Below are positions 22,835-30,586 of a stretch of 35,451 nt of DNA, piece after piece. Position numbers and translations under genes: made by a program. The notes beneath the pieces were generated by a model. It searched no databases, had not been told where the DNA came from, and saw nothing but the letters and a program-made list of their open reading frames with translations. The stretch covers positions 1-35,451 of the forward strand of contig CANQMA010000015.1 of the NCBI GenBank assembly GCA_947624875.1, read 5' to 3'. This stretch comes from an uncultured Lachnospiraceae bacterium. GTDB lineage: Bacteria > Bacillota > Clostridia > Lachnospirales > Lachnospiraceae. How positions within the stretch are numbered: the stretch's first letter is position 1; the number at the start of each line of letters is the position of its first letter.

Positions 22835-24640
22835 ATGGCAGAATCTATGCAGGGACTTCACAGAAGCCATCGTTGTACGGAAGTATCTACAAAAGACATC
22901 GGAAATAACGTTACAGTGATGGGCTGGGTACAGAAAAGAAGAAATCTGGGAAGCTTGATTTTTATTGATTTAAGAGACCGTACAGGTTTGCTGCAGCTTG
23001 TATTTGATGAAAAAGATGGTGAAGTATTTGAAAAGGCGAAACTTCTTCGCAGCGAATATGTCATTGCCGTACAGGGCACTGTCAGAAAAAGAGACGGCGC
23101 GGTCAATGAAACGATGCAGACCGGCGATATTGAAGTGACTGCAGATACACTGCGTATTCTTGCTGAATCAGAGACGCCTCCTTTTCCGATAGAGGAAGAT
23201 GCAAATACAAGGGAAGAATTAAGACTGAAGTATCGTTATCTTGACTTGAGAAAACCGCATCTGCAGAAAAATTTAAAAATGCGAAGCGATATCACAACAT
23301 TTATCAGAAATTTCATGTCCCGGGAAGGTTTTTTGGAAATCGAGACGCCGACACTCTGCAAAAGTACGCCGGAGGGAGCAAGAGATTATCTGGTGCCGAG
23401 CCGCGTGCATCCGGGCAGTTTTTATGCGCTGCCACAGTCTCCACAGCTTTACAAACAGTTATTAATGTGTTCCGGTTTTGACCGTTATTTCCAGATTGCA
23501 AGATGCTACCGGGATGAAGATCTCCGTGCCGACCGGCAGCCGGAGTTTACACAGGTTGATATGGAATTGTCCTTTGTAGATATCGACGATGTCATTGATG
23601 TCAATGAGAGAATGCTTCAGGCACTGTTTCGGGAAATTTTAGACGTTGATATTCCAATTCCGTTTCCACGCATGACTTGGCGGGAAGCAATGAACCGCTA
23701 CGGTTCCGATAAACCGGATACAAGATTTGGAATGGAACTGGTCGATGTAACAGAAATTGTCAGAAACTGCGGATTCGGCGTATTTACGAGTGCAGTAAAC
23801 GACGGCGGTTTTGTCCGTGCAATCAATGTCAAAGGACAGGGCGCAATGCCAAGAAAGAAAATTGATAAACTCGTGGAATCTGCTAAAGGAAACGGTGCAA
23901 AAGGCCTAGCTTACCTCAGTATCAATGAGGACGGCACCTATAAATCATCTTTTGCAAAGTTTATGAGCGAAGAAGAATTAGAACAGCTGGTCACGGCACT
24001 TTCAGGCGAGCCGGGAGATTTACTGCTTTTTGCTGCCGACCGTGATAAAATCGTATGCAATGTTTTGGGCGCGCTGAGGCTGGAACTCGGACAGCAGCTG
24101 GGACTGATAGACAAAAACAAATGGAACTTTTTATGGATTGTGGAGTTCCCGCAATTTGAGTGGTCCGACGAGCAGGGACGTTTCCTTGCAATGCACCATC
24201 CATTTACGATGCCGATGGAAGAAGACCTTGCATATCTCGAAACAGATTTGGGAAAGGTTCGTGCAAAAGCATATGATATTGTACTGAACGGTTCTGAAAT
24301 CGGAGGCGGGAGCGTGAGAATCCATCAGGCGGATATACAGCAGCGAATGTTTCACGCATTGGGATTTTCCACTGAAGAAGCGCAGGAACAGTTTGGCTTT
24401 CTGCTGGACGCCTTTCAGTATGGCGTTCCGCCGCATGCAGGATTAGCCTATGGTTTGGACAGGCTTGTTATGCATATGACCGGAGAAGAGAATATCCGCG
24501 AGGTCATTGGATTCCCTAAGGTAAAAGACGCTTCCTGTCTGATGACGGAGGCGCCGGGGACTGTCGATAAAAAACAGCTGGAAGAACTTTATCTGAGCGT
24601 TGCACAGACAGAGCCAGACAAAGAAGAAAAAATTTCATAA
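22835..24640 (+). CDS. aspS: aspartyl-tRNA synthetase (bacterial type)
   Basis: This class IIb synthetase charges tRNA-Asp (or both tRNA-Asp and tRNA-Asn if non-discriminating). The N-terminal OB fold contains VMGWVQKRRNLG near residue 29; motif 2 is RYFQIARCYRDEDLRADRQPE-like from about residue 217; the GAD insertion typical of bacterial AspRS lies at about 300-430; motif 3 is AYGLDRLVMHM near residue 535. The length of 601 residues is typical. ATG 22835 follows AGGAGGAA. The pair ends in a large nested hairpin terminator. Confidence 0.97.
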   Translation: MAESMQGLHRSHRCTEVSTKDIGNNVTVMGWVQKRRNLGSLIFIDLRDRTGLLQLVFDEKDGEVFEKAKLLRSEYVIAVQGTVRKRDGAVNETMQTGDIEVTADTLRILAESETPPFPIEEDANTREELRLKYRYLDLRKPHLQKNLKMRSDITTFIRNFMSREGFLEIETPTLCKSTPEGARDYLVPSRVHPGSFYALPQSPQLYKQLLMCSGFDRYFQIARCYRDEDLRADRQPEFTQVDMELSFVDIDDVIDVNERMLQALFREILDVDIPIPFPRMTWREAMNRYGSDKPDTRFGMELVDVTEIVRNCGFGVFTSAVNDGGFVRAINVKGQGAMPRKKIDKLVESAKGNGAKGLAYLSINEDGTYKSSFAKFMSEEELEQLVTALSGEPGDLLLFAADRDKIVCNVLGALRLELGQQLGLIDKNKWNFLWIVEFPQFEWSDEQGRFLAMHHPFTMPMEEDLAYLETDLGKVRAKAYDIVLNGSEIGGGSVRIHQADIQQRMFHALGFSTEEAQEQFGFLLDAFQYGVPPHAGLAYGLDRLVMHMTGEENIREVIGFPKVKDASCLMTEAPGTVDKKQLEELYLSVAQTEPDKEEKIS

Positions 24641-24654
24641 ATCCGGATATGAAG

Positions 24655-24753
24655 AAAAGAGGTTTTTAGAACAGTGTACCGACCTCCAATCGTTAGATTT
24701 TAGGTCTAACTTTTTGGGTTCGGTATACAAATCGTTGATGAAACCTCTTTTTA
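24655..24753 (+). terminator. large nested hairpin and terminator after aspS
   Basis: The outer stem AAAAGAGGTTT (24655-24665) pairs perfectly with AAACCTCTTTT (24741-24751) and ends in a T run. Inside it GTGTACCGA (24674-24682) pairs with TCGGTATAC (24720-24728, one G-T). Inside that, CCAA (24686-24689) pairs with TTGG (24714-24717), and GTTAGA (24692-24697) with TCTAAC (24705-24710). The roughly 100-base structure is much bigger than an ordinary terminator. The outer stem with its T run would end the hisS-aspS transcript; the inner arms suggest an additional RNA or a remnant element. Confidence 0.7.
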
Positions 24754-24874
24754 TTATGAAACGAATTGAAATATTTTGGGGACGAGAGACGTTTCATATA
24801 AAAAAGATATTTGATTTATGAAAAAAATATAATATAGTATTACAAAAGAAAAAAGATAGAGATAGGAAGTTGAT

Positions 24875-25456
24875 ATGAAAACCAATCCGGAAAATCAGGA
24901 AATCAATGAAGAACTGTTTGAATTGATAGCGCAAGGGGACGATCATGCCTTCACCGAGTTGTATTATGCGACTTTTCAGAAAATTTACGGCTTTTTACTT
25001 TCCTTGACAAAAAATAAAGAGGATGCGGAAGATCTGCTGCAGAATACTTATATCAAAATTCGAAACGGTGCGCATTTATATAAAAAGCAGGGGACGCCGA
25101 TGACATGGATGTGTACCGTTGCAAAAAATCAATTTCTTGATTTTGTCAGAAAAAAGAACAGGGCAAAAATTGTTGATTGGGAGGAAGTGAAAGACTATGC
25201 AATCAAAACACCCAAGGAACAGGTCGCTGAAAGTATTGAAAATAAAGTGGTCTTGTCTGCGGCCCTGTCTATTTTAAACCAACAGGAACGTGCGATTTTT
25301 ATCCTGCACATTGTGGACGGGCTGAAGCATCGGGAGATTGCAGAACTGACAGGTTTGACGCAGAATACGGTAATTACAAAATATAATCGAAGTTTGAAGA
25401 AAATGAAAAATCATTTAGAGCAGGAAGGAGGGCACCATGCAGGAAAAAGATATTAG
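24875..25456 (+). CDS. ECF-type RNA polymerase sigma factor
   Basis: This 193-residue group 4 sigma factor has only regions 2 and 4. Region 2 (about residues 25-95) includes NKEDAEDLLQNTYIKI, the region 2.2 core-binding signature, and TPMTWMCTVAKNQFLDFVRK (2.3-2.4, -10 recognition). Region 4 (about 125-180) includes LNQQERAIFILHIVDGLKHR and the helix-turn-helix IAELTGLTQNTVITKYNRSL. It lacks the SigI architecture even though its partner carries an RsgI-like domain. ATG 24875 follows ATAGGAAG. Its last 20 bases overlap the anti-sigma gene, the classical sign of translational coupling. A TATAAT at 24828-24833 lacks a consensus -35 box, so autoregulation by the ECF factor is possible but unproven. 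Confidence 0.9.
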   Translation: MKTNPENQEINEELFELIAQGDDHAFTELYYATFQKIYGFLLSLTKNKEDAEDLLQNTYIKIRNGAHLYKKQGTPMTWMCTVAKNQFLDFVRKKNRAKIVDWEEVKDYAIKTPKEQVAESIENKVVLSAALSILNQQERAIFILHIVDGLKHREIAELTGLTQNTVITKYNRSLKKMKNHLEQEGGHHAGKRY

Positions 25457-26447
25457 AAAGCAATTAAATCAGGAACTGGCTGAAGTGTCTCCTGATATTT
25501 TACAGAAAATCCTTGCAGAGCCAAAAGTACCGTTGGAGAAGGAAGAAGAATTATTAGGAAAAGAGAGTGGACTCTTCCAGAAGAAAGAGAGCGTTCGTCC
25601 ATATGCATGGGCTGCTTTCGTTGCCGCTGTTCTTGTTGTTGCAGTGTTGGCTTTTAACTTTATTCAAGGCCCGGATAATTTTGGCGGCGTGCAGAATGGC
25701 GGAATAAATAAGCAGATGGCGTATTCGATTGTGATTGATGTCAATCCAAGTATCCGCATTGATGTCAATAAGGACGGAAAGGTGATTCGGATTAAGAACC
25801 TGAATCAGGACGCAAAGAAAATAGTTGCGTCCGTCAATAAACAAATGACAGAAAATATGACATATGAAGAAGCGCTAAAACAGGTTATTTTTCAGTTGAA
25901 ACAAAATTATTTTAAGAAAAGAAAGTATGCGATGCTTATTTCTGTCGCTTCAAAAAAAGAAAAAAACATTCGGGGAAAAACAAGTGAAATTAAGCAGGTT
26001 ACAGACAAAATCAAAAAAGAGCAAAAAATATCCAGTAAAACAATCTATCAAAAATGCGTGATAACAAAAGAAGTCCAGAAGGTGGCAAAACAAAATCGGG
26101 TTTCCGTAGGAAAAGCAGCTCTTTGTATTAAACTGGCAAAAAAGAAGAAAAAGACCGTGGAAAATCTGTGCAAAGAAGAGATTTCTACACTGTTTGATGA
26201 AACTGAAAACAGCGGAATATTCATGAATGATGAAGAAGAAGAAATCAGTTCTGAGGAAGCAGAAAACGAAGAAACCTTCTTGGAATTGGAAAGTGATGTT
26301 TCTGATGAGACGACAGAGGAAAGTATTGAAGAATCCATTTCTGAAATTATTACCGATGTGACAGAGGAATCTGAGATGATTACTGAAACGGTAGAATCGA
26401 CAGTTTTTGAAACGACCGTGCCGGATTACACAAGGATTGACCATTGA
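25437..26447 (+). CDS. membrane anti-sigma factor with RsgI-like extracellular domain
   Basis: This 336-residue single-pass protein should hold the upstream ECF sigma factor at the membrane. Residues 1-55 are cytoplasmic, with RKQLNQELAEVSPDILQKIL, unlike the canonical zinc anti-sigma or RsgI N-terminal domains. The membrane helix is about residues 56-76. Outside lies the RsgI middle-domain motif IVIDVNPSIRIDVNKDGKVI; its Asn103-Pro104 matches the Asn-Pro bond self-cleaved in SEAL domains of RsgI proteins. A very lysine-rich region (about 150-245) precedes an extremely acidic, Ser/Thr-rich tail (about 250-330). ATG 25437 follows AAGGAGGG. Membrane topology and self-cleavage are inferences; the sigma/anti-sigma pairing is well supported by overlap. 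Confidence 0.82.
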   Translation: MQEKDIRKQLNQELAEVSPDILQKILAEPKVPLEKEEELLGKESGLFQKKESVRPYAWAAFVAAVLVVAVLAFNFIQGPDNFGGVQNGGINKQMAYSIVIDVNPSIRIDVNKDGKVIRIKNLNQDAKKIVASVNKQMTENMTYEEALKQVIFQLKQNYFKKRKYAMLISVASKKEKNIRGKTSEIKQVTDKIKKEQKISSKTIYQKCVITKEVQKVAKQNRVSVGKAALCIKLAKKKKKTVENLCKEEISTLFDETENSGIFMNDEEEEISSEEAENEETFLELESDVSDETTEESIEESISEIITDVTEESEMITETVESTVFETTVPDYTRIDH

Positions 26448-26472
26448 CGATTGTCGGGTTATGCATTAAAAT
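26444..26472 (+). promoter_or_regulatory. sigma-A promoter of leuC-leuD-thrC
   Basis: TTGACG (26444-26449) and TAAAAT (26467-26472) are exactly 17 bases apart. The -35 box overlaps the stop codon of the anti-sigma gene. The leader (about 26479-26525) is too short to hold a leucine leader peptide or T-box. Confidence 0.68.
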
Positions 26473-26525
26473 AATATGGATATTGCTTTGAAAAAGAAGC
26501 AGATAACATAAAGGAGGAATTCATC

Positions 26526-27791
26526 ATGGGAATGACGATGACGCAGAAAATTCTTGCTGCCCATGCAGGTCTTTCACAAGTCAAGGCGGGACAGTTGATT
26601 GAGGCAGACCTTGATTTGGTTTTAGGAAATGATGTGACTGCACCGGTAGCGATTGGTGAGATGAATAAAATGAATGTGGATTCGGTATTTTGCAAAGACA
26701 AAATTGCATTAGTTCCGGACCATTTTACCCCAAATAAAGATATTAAGTCGGCAGAACTTTACAAATGTGTCAAGGATTTTGCCGAAGAACATGAAATTAC
26801 AAATTATTTTGAGACGGGAAGAGTTGGCATTGAACATGCCCTGCTTCCGGAAAAAGGATTGGTGGTAGCGGGCGATGTTGTTATCGGCGCGGATTCACAT
26901 ACCTGTACTTACGGGGCATTAGGCGCTTTTTCTACCGGCGTGGGCAGTACGGATATGGCTGCAGGCATGGCGACAGGAAAAGCATGGTTTAAGGTTCCTT
27001 CCGCAATTAAATTCAATTTGACCGGGAAGCCGGCAAAATGGGTCAGTGGAAAAGATGTGATTCTTCATATCATTGGCATGATCGGTGTGGACGGAGCACT
27101 GTACCGCTCTATGGAATTTGTTGGAGATGGAATTCAGTATCTGTCCATGGACGACCGCTTTGCGATGACAAACATGGCAATCGAAGCAGGTGGGAAAAAT
27201 GGAATCTTTCCGGTAGATGACCTGACCAGAGAATATATGAAGGAACATGCTTCGCGGGAGTTTACAGTATATGAAGCGGATGAAGACGCTCTGTATGATG
27301 AAGAATACACGATTGATTTAAGCGCATTAAAACCGACGGTGGCATTTCCACACCTGCCGGAAAATACAAAACCGATTGATGAAGTCGGATCGGTTCAAAT
27401 TGATCAGGTAGTAATCGGTTCCTGCACCAATGGACGTCTCGAAGACATGCGAATTGCAGCGGAAATTCTGAAAGGAAGAGAAGTACATAAAGGAGTCCGT
27501 TGTATTGTATTTCCAGCCACACAGGATATTTATTTAAAGTGTATTGAGGAAGGCATTATGACGACTTTTGTAAAAGCAGGATGTGCAGTCAGTACGCCTA
27601 CTTGCGGACCATGTCTTGGCGGACATATGGGAATCCTTGCAAAAGGAGAGAGAGCGATTGCCACTACCAATAGAAACTTTGTCGGACGTATGGGAGACCC
27701 TGAATCCGAGGTGTATCTGGCAAGCCCTGCGGTTGCAGCGGCAAGTGCTGTGACCGGAAAAATTTCAGGCCCGGAAGAATTAGGATTATAG
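26526..27791 (+). CDS. leuC: 3-isopropylmalate dehydratase, large subunit
   Basis: With LeuD, this aconitase-family enzyme isomerises 2-isopropylmalate to 3-isopropylmalate in leucine synthesis. The three [4Fe-4S] ligands are Cys300 ([10 protein letters not shown]), Cys360 and Cys363 ([11 protein letters not shown]). [15 protein letters not shown] near residue 123 is the usual substrate-side motif. At 421 residues it belongs to the shorter LeuC2/homoaconitase-like subgroup found in Clostridia and archaea, not the 466-residue enterobacterial form. ATG 26526 follows AAAGGAGG. Its TAG stop is part of the ribosome binding site of leuD. Confidence 0.95.
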   Translation: MGMTMTQKILAAHAGLSQVKAGQLIEADLDLVLGNDVTAPVAIGEMNKMNVDSVFCKDKIALVPDHFTPNKDIKSAELYKCVKDFAEEHEITNYFETGRVGIEHALLPEKGLVVAGDVVIGADSHTCTYGALGAFSTGVGSTDMAAGMATGKAWFKVPSAIKFNLTGKPAKWVSGKDVILHIIGMIGVDGALYRSMEFVGDGIQYLSMDDRFAMTNMAIEAGGKNGIFPVDDLTREYMKEHASREFTVYEADEDALYDEEYTIDLSALKPTVAFPHLPENTKPIDEVGSVQIDQVVIGSCTNGRLEDMRIAAEILKGREVHKGVRCIVFPATQDIYLKCIEEGIMTTFVKAGCAVSTPTCGPCLGGHMGILAKGERAIATTNRNFVGRMGDPESEVYLASPAVAAASAVTGKISGPEELGL

Positions 27792-27801
27792 GAGGCGGAA
27801 C

Positions 27802-28287
27802 ATGAGAGCAGAAGGGAAAGTATTTAAATATGGAAGCAACGTAGATACAGATGTTATCATTCCAGCCAGATATCTGAATGTTCCGGATCCGGCAGAACTG
27901 GCGAAGCATTGTATGGAAGATATTGACAAAGAGTTTGTGCATCGGGTATCCGACGGAGATATTATTGTTGCAGATAAAAATTTCGGATGCGGCTCTTCCA
28001 GAGAACATGCCCCGATTGCCATTAAGGCTGCAGGGGTCAGCTGCGTCATTGCAGAAACATTTGCCCGGATTTTTTATAGGAACGCCATCAATATCGGTCT
28101 TCCAATTATTGAATGTCCGGAGGCTGCCAGAGGAATTGAGGAAGGCGACCGGGTGGAAGTAGATTTTGACAGTGGAAAAATCTACAACAAAACAAAAGGA
28201 ACGGAATTTCAGGGACAGGCATTTCCGGAGTTCATGCAGAATATTATCAGCAGCGGCGGATTAATCAATTACATCAACAACAAATAA
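27802..28287 (+). CDS. leuD: 3-isopropylmalate dehydratase, small subunit
   Basis: This is the swivelling-domain partner of Leu[14 protein letters not shown] near residue 13 and [13 protein letters not shown] near residue 61 are diagnostic, followed by [16 protein letters not shown] (about 86-101). The 161-residue length fits the short LeuD that pairs with 420-residue LeuC. It begins 10 bases after leuC, with ATAGGAGGCGG as its site. leuA and leuB are not in the window, so the rest of the leucine pathway is encoded elsewhere. Confidence 0.95.
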   Translation: MRAEGKVFKYGSNVDTDVIIPARYLNVPDPAELAKHCMEDIDKEFVHRVSDGDIIVADKNFGCGSSREHAPIAIKAAGVSCVIAETFARIFYRNAINIGLPIIECPEAARGIEEGDRVEVDFDSGKIYNKTKGTEFQGQAFPEFMQNIISSGGLINYINNK

Positions 28288-28331
28288 CTATTTTGAAATA
28301 ATCGCACAAAGAGAGATGTGAGGAGAGGATT

Positions 28332-29822
28332 ATGAAAGAAATACTTTACAAGAGTACAAGAAGTGAGGATGGGTATTTAAACGCATCAGAAGCCATATTA
28401 AAGGGATTGGCGGATGACGGCGGATTGTTTGTACCTACAGAAATTCCGAAACTTGATGTATCTGTAGACGCATTATCAAAAATGACGTATCAACAGGTCG
28501 CATACGAAGTGATGAAATTATATTTTACGGATTTCACGGAAGAAGAACTGAAAACGTGTATTTCTAAAGCGTATGATGAAAAGTTTGACACACCGGAAAT
28601 CGCGCCGCTGACAGAAGTAGACGGCGCATATTATCTGGAATTATTCCATGGAAAAACAATTGCGTTTAAAGATATGGCATTGTCTATTCTGCCACATCTC
28701 CTTACAACCTCAGCAAAGAAAAACCATGTAAAAAATGAGATTGTCATTTTGACAGCCACCTCCGGTGATACCGGAAAAGCAGCTATGGCAGGATTTGCTG
28801 ACGTGGAAGGAACCAGAATTATTGTATTCTATCCGCATGGCGGAGTGAGCCCAATCCAGGAAAAGCAGATGGTGACGCAAAAAGGAAACAACACATATGT
28901 CGTAGCGATTGAAGGAAACTTCGACCAGGCGCAGAGTGGTGTGAAGGCTATTTTTGGCAATAAGGAACTCGCAAAAGAAATGGACGAAAAGGGATTCCAG
29001 TTTTCTTCTGCAAATTCCATTAATATTGGACGTTTAGTTCCACAGGTAGCCTATTACGTATATGCATATGCAAAATTATATGCACAAGGAAAACTTGTAG
29101 AAAATCAGGTCATGAACGTTGTTGTTCCAACCGGAAATTTCGGCAATATTCTTGCCGCATATTATGCAAAGAACATGGGGCTTCCAATCGGAAAACTCAT
29201 TTGTGCTTCCAATGAAAACAAGGTATTGTTTGATTTCTTCCGGACTGGTGAATATGATAAGAACAGAGAGTTTATTTTGACAGCATCGCCGTCCATGGAC
29301 ATTTTAATTTCCAGCAACTTAGAGCGGCTGATTTACAAAATTTCCGGAAATAATGCGGCAAAGAACCAGGAATTAATGACCGGGCTCTCTGAGGCAGGAA
29401 AGTATGAAATTACTGATGCAATGAAACAGCAGCTTGATGACTTCTATGGAAATTATGCAACAGAAGAAGAAACTGCCGCAGTTATTAGAGAGACTTACGA
29501 AAAAACCGGTTACATTATGGATACCCATACTGCGGTTGCAGCATGTACTTATCAAAAGTACCTGAAAGAAACAGGAGACGATACCGTTACGGTGATTGCC
29601 TCAACTGCCAGTCCATTTAAATTCACGAGAAGCGTGATGAATGCGATTGATTCAAAATATGATAAACTGGATGATTTTGAGCTGGTGGACGAATTGGCAA
29701 AGATTGGAAAGATGAAAATACCAAACGCCATTGAAGAAATCAGAAATGCCGAAGTTCGTCATAACAATCTGGTGCGTGTAGACGATATGGAAGCGATTGT
29801 TAAAAAACTTTTAGCGCTATAA
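28332..29822 (+). CDS. thrC: threonine synthase
   Basis: This PLP enzyme converts O-phosphohomoserine to threonine. The PLP lysine is Lys113 in GKTIAFKDMALS; TATSGDTGKAAMAGF near residue 141 is the phosphate-binding loop, and PTGNFGNILAAYYAK near residue 266 is a further family motif. The 496-residue, fungal/enterobacterial-like class with the N-terminal STRSEDGYLNASEAILKGL start is usual in Lachnospiraceae. It lies 44 bases after leuD with its own GAGGAGAGG site and is probably cotranscribed with leuCD. A terminator follows. Confidence 0.96.
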   Translation: MKEILYKSTRSEDGYLNASEAILKGLADDGGLFVPTEIPKLDVSVDALSKMTYQQVAYEVMKLYFTDFTEEELKTCISKAYDEKFDTPEIAPLTEVDGAYYLELFHGKTIAFKDMALSILPHLLTTSAKKNHVKNEIVILTATSGDTGKAAMAGFADVEGTRIIVFYPHGGVSPIQEKQMVTQKGNNTYVVAIEGNFDQAQSGVKAIFGNKELAKEMDEKGFQFSSANSINIGRLVPQVAYYVYAYAKLYAQGKLVENQVMNVVVPTGNFGNILAAYYAKNMGLPIGKLICASNENKVLFDFFRTGEYDKNREFILTASPSMDILISSNLERLIYKISGNNAAKNQELMTGLSEAGKYEITDAMKQQLDDFYGNYATEEETAAVIRETYEKTGYIMDTHTAVAACTYQKYLKETGDDTVTVIASTASPFKFTRSVMNAIDSKYDKLDDFELVDELAKIGKMKIPNAIEEIRNAEVRHNNLVRVDDMEAIVKKLLAL

Positions 29823-29855
29823 AATTTTTTGAAATCATCTGATGATGCAGATAAG

Positions 29856-29885
29856 AAACCCCCAAATCTGATTTGGAGGTTTTTT
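29856..29885 (+). terminator. intrinsic terminator after thrC
   Basis: AAACCCCCAAATC and TTTGGAGGTTTTTT form a stem with one internal mismatch and a short loop, ending in a six-T run. Confidence 0.85.
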
Positions 29886-29943
29886 ATATTCCATGGAGAA
29901 TCCGTCAAATATTATAGAGACGCTAGTCTAATTTCCAGATATT

Positions 29944-29952
29944 TGATATAAT
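29944..29952 (+). promoter_or_regulatory. extended -10 promoter of the yfbR-topB-glmS group
   Basis: TGATATAAT is a perfect -10 box with the TGn extension, 51 bases before the start codon at 30003. The -35 position (TAGTCT near 29924) is poor, as is tolerated with an extended -10. Confidence 0.55.
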
Positions 29953-30002
29953 GAAAACCGATATTCAATTCACAAATTAATAAAGAAAGGGTGATTGTTT
30001 CT

Positions 30003-30572
30003 ATGAACAATTTTTTTGGGATGCTGGCCCGAATGCGGTATATTAACCGCTGGGGACTGATGAGAAACACATTGACGGAGAATATTGCAGAACACAGCCT
30101 TGATGTGGCAGTGATAGCACATGCACTCGCTGTGATAGGAAATACATATTTTGGGAAAAATCTGAATGCAGAACACATTGCAATGCTTGGCATTATGCAT
30201 GACACTACTGAGATTATCACAGGGGATCTTCCGACGCCGATTAAATATTATGCACCGGAAATCCGTGATGCGTACAAAAAAGTAGAGCACACGGCGGCGC
30301 AGCAGCTTCTGAACGAACTTCCGGAGGAAATGCGCCCGGAATATGAGAATGTCCTGAAAGAAGATGGGGATGATCAAAAATACGTTAAAGCGGCGGACAA
30401 ACTGTCTGCGTATATTAAATGCCTTGAAGAACGTAAAATGGGAAATGAAGATTTTGTCAAGGCAGAGAGTACTCTATTAGAAACACTTCAGGGAATGAAG
30501 CTGGAAGAACTGGATTATTTTATGGAGCATTTTCTTCCTGCATATCATATGACTTTAGATGAAATCAATTGA
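30003..30572 (+). CDS. yfbR: YfbR-like HD-domain 5'-deoxynucleotidase
   Basis: This HD phosphohydrolase dephosphorylates deoxyribonucleoside 5'-monophosphates. The metal and substrate residues match E. coli YfbR with a shift of two: Arg16-Trp17, His31 (NIAEHSLDVA), His66-Asp67 (MHDTTE), Glu70, and the later Asp in KAADKLSAY near residue 133. The 189-residue length is close to the family. ATG 30003 is chosen; the GTG at 29991 abuts the AAAGG site with no spacing. The spacing to topB is 14 bases. The assignment is good; the substrate range is inferred. Confidence 0.88.
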   Translation: MNNFFGMLARMRYINRWGLMRNTLTENIAEHSLDVAVIAHALAVIGNTYFGKNLNAEHIAMLGIMHDTTEIITGDLPTPIKYYAPEIRDAYKKVEHTAAQQLLNELPEEMRPEYENVLKEDGDDQKYVKAADKLSAYIKCLEERKMGNEDFVKAESTLLETLQGMKLEELDYFMEHFLPAYHMTLDEIN

Positions 30573-30586
30573 CGATAGGAGCGTCC

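Noticed and set aside
24780-24874. SigI-type autoregulated promoter for the sigma/anti-sigma pair
   Set aside because: A TATAAT at 24828-24833 and a TTGATT 11 bases before it do not form a valid promoter, and no SigI-like -35 motif with CGAA -10 was found. The promoter remains unidentified.
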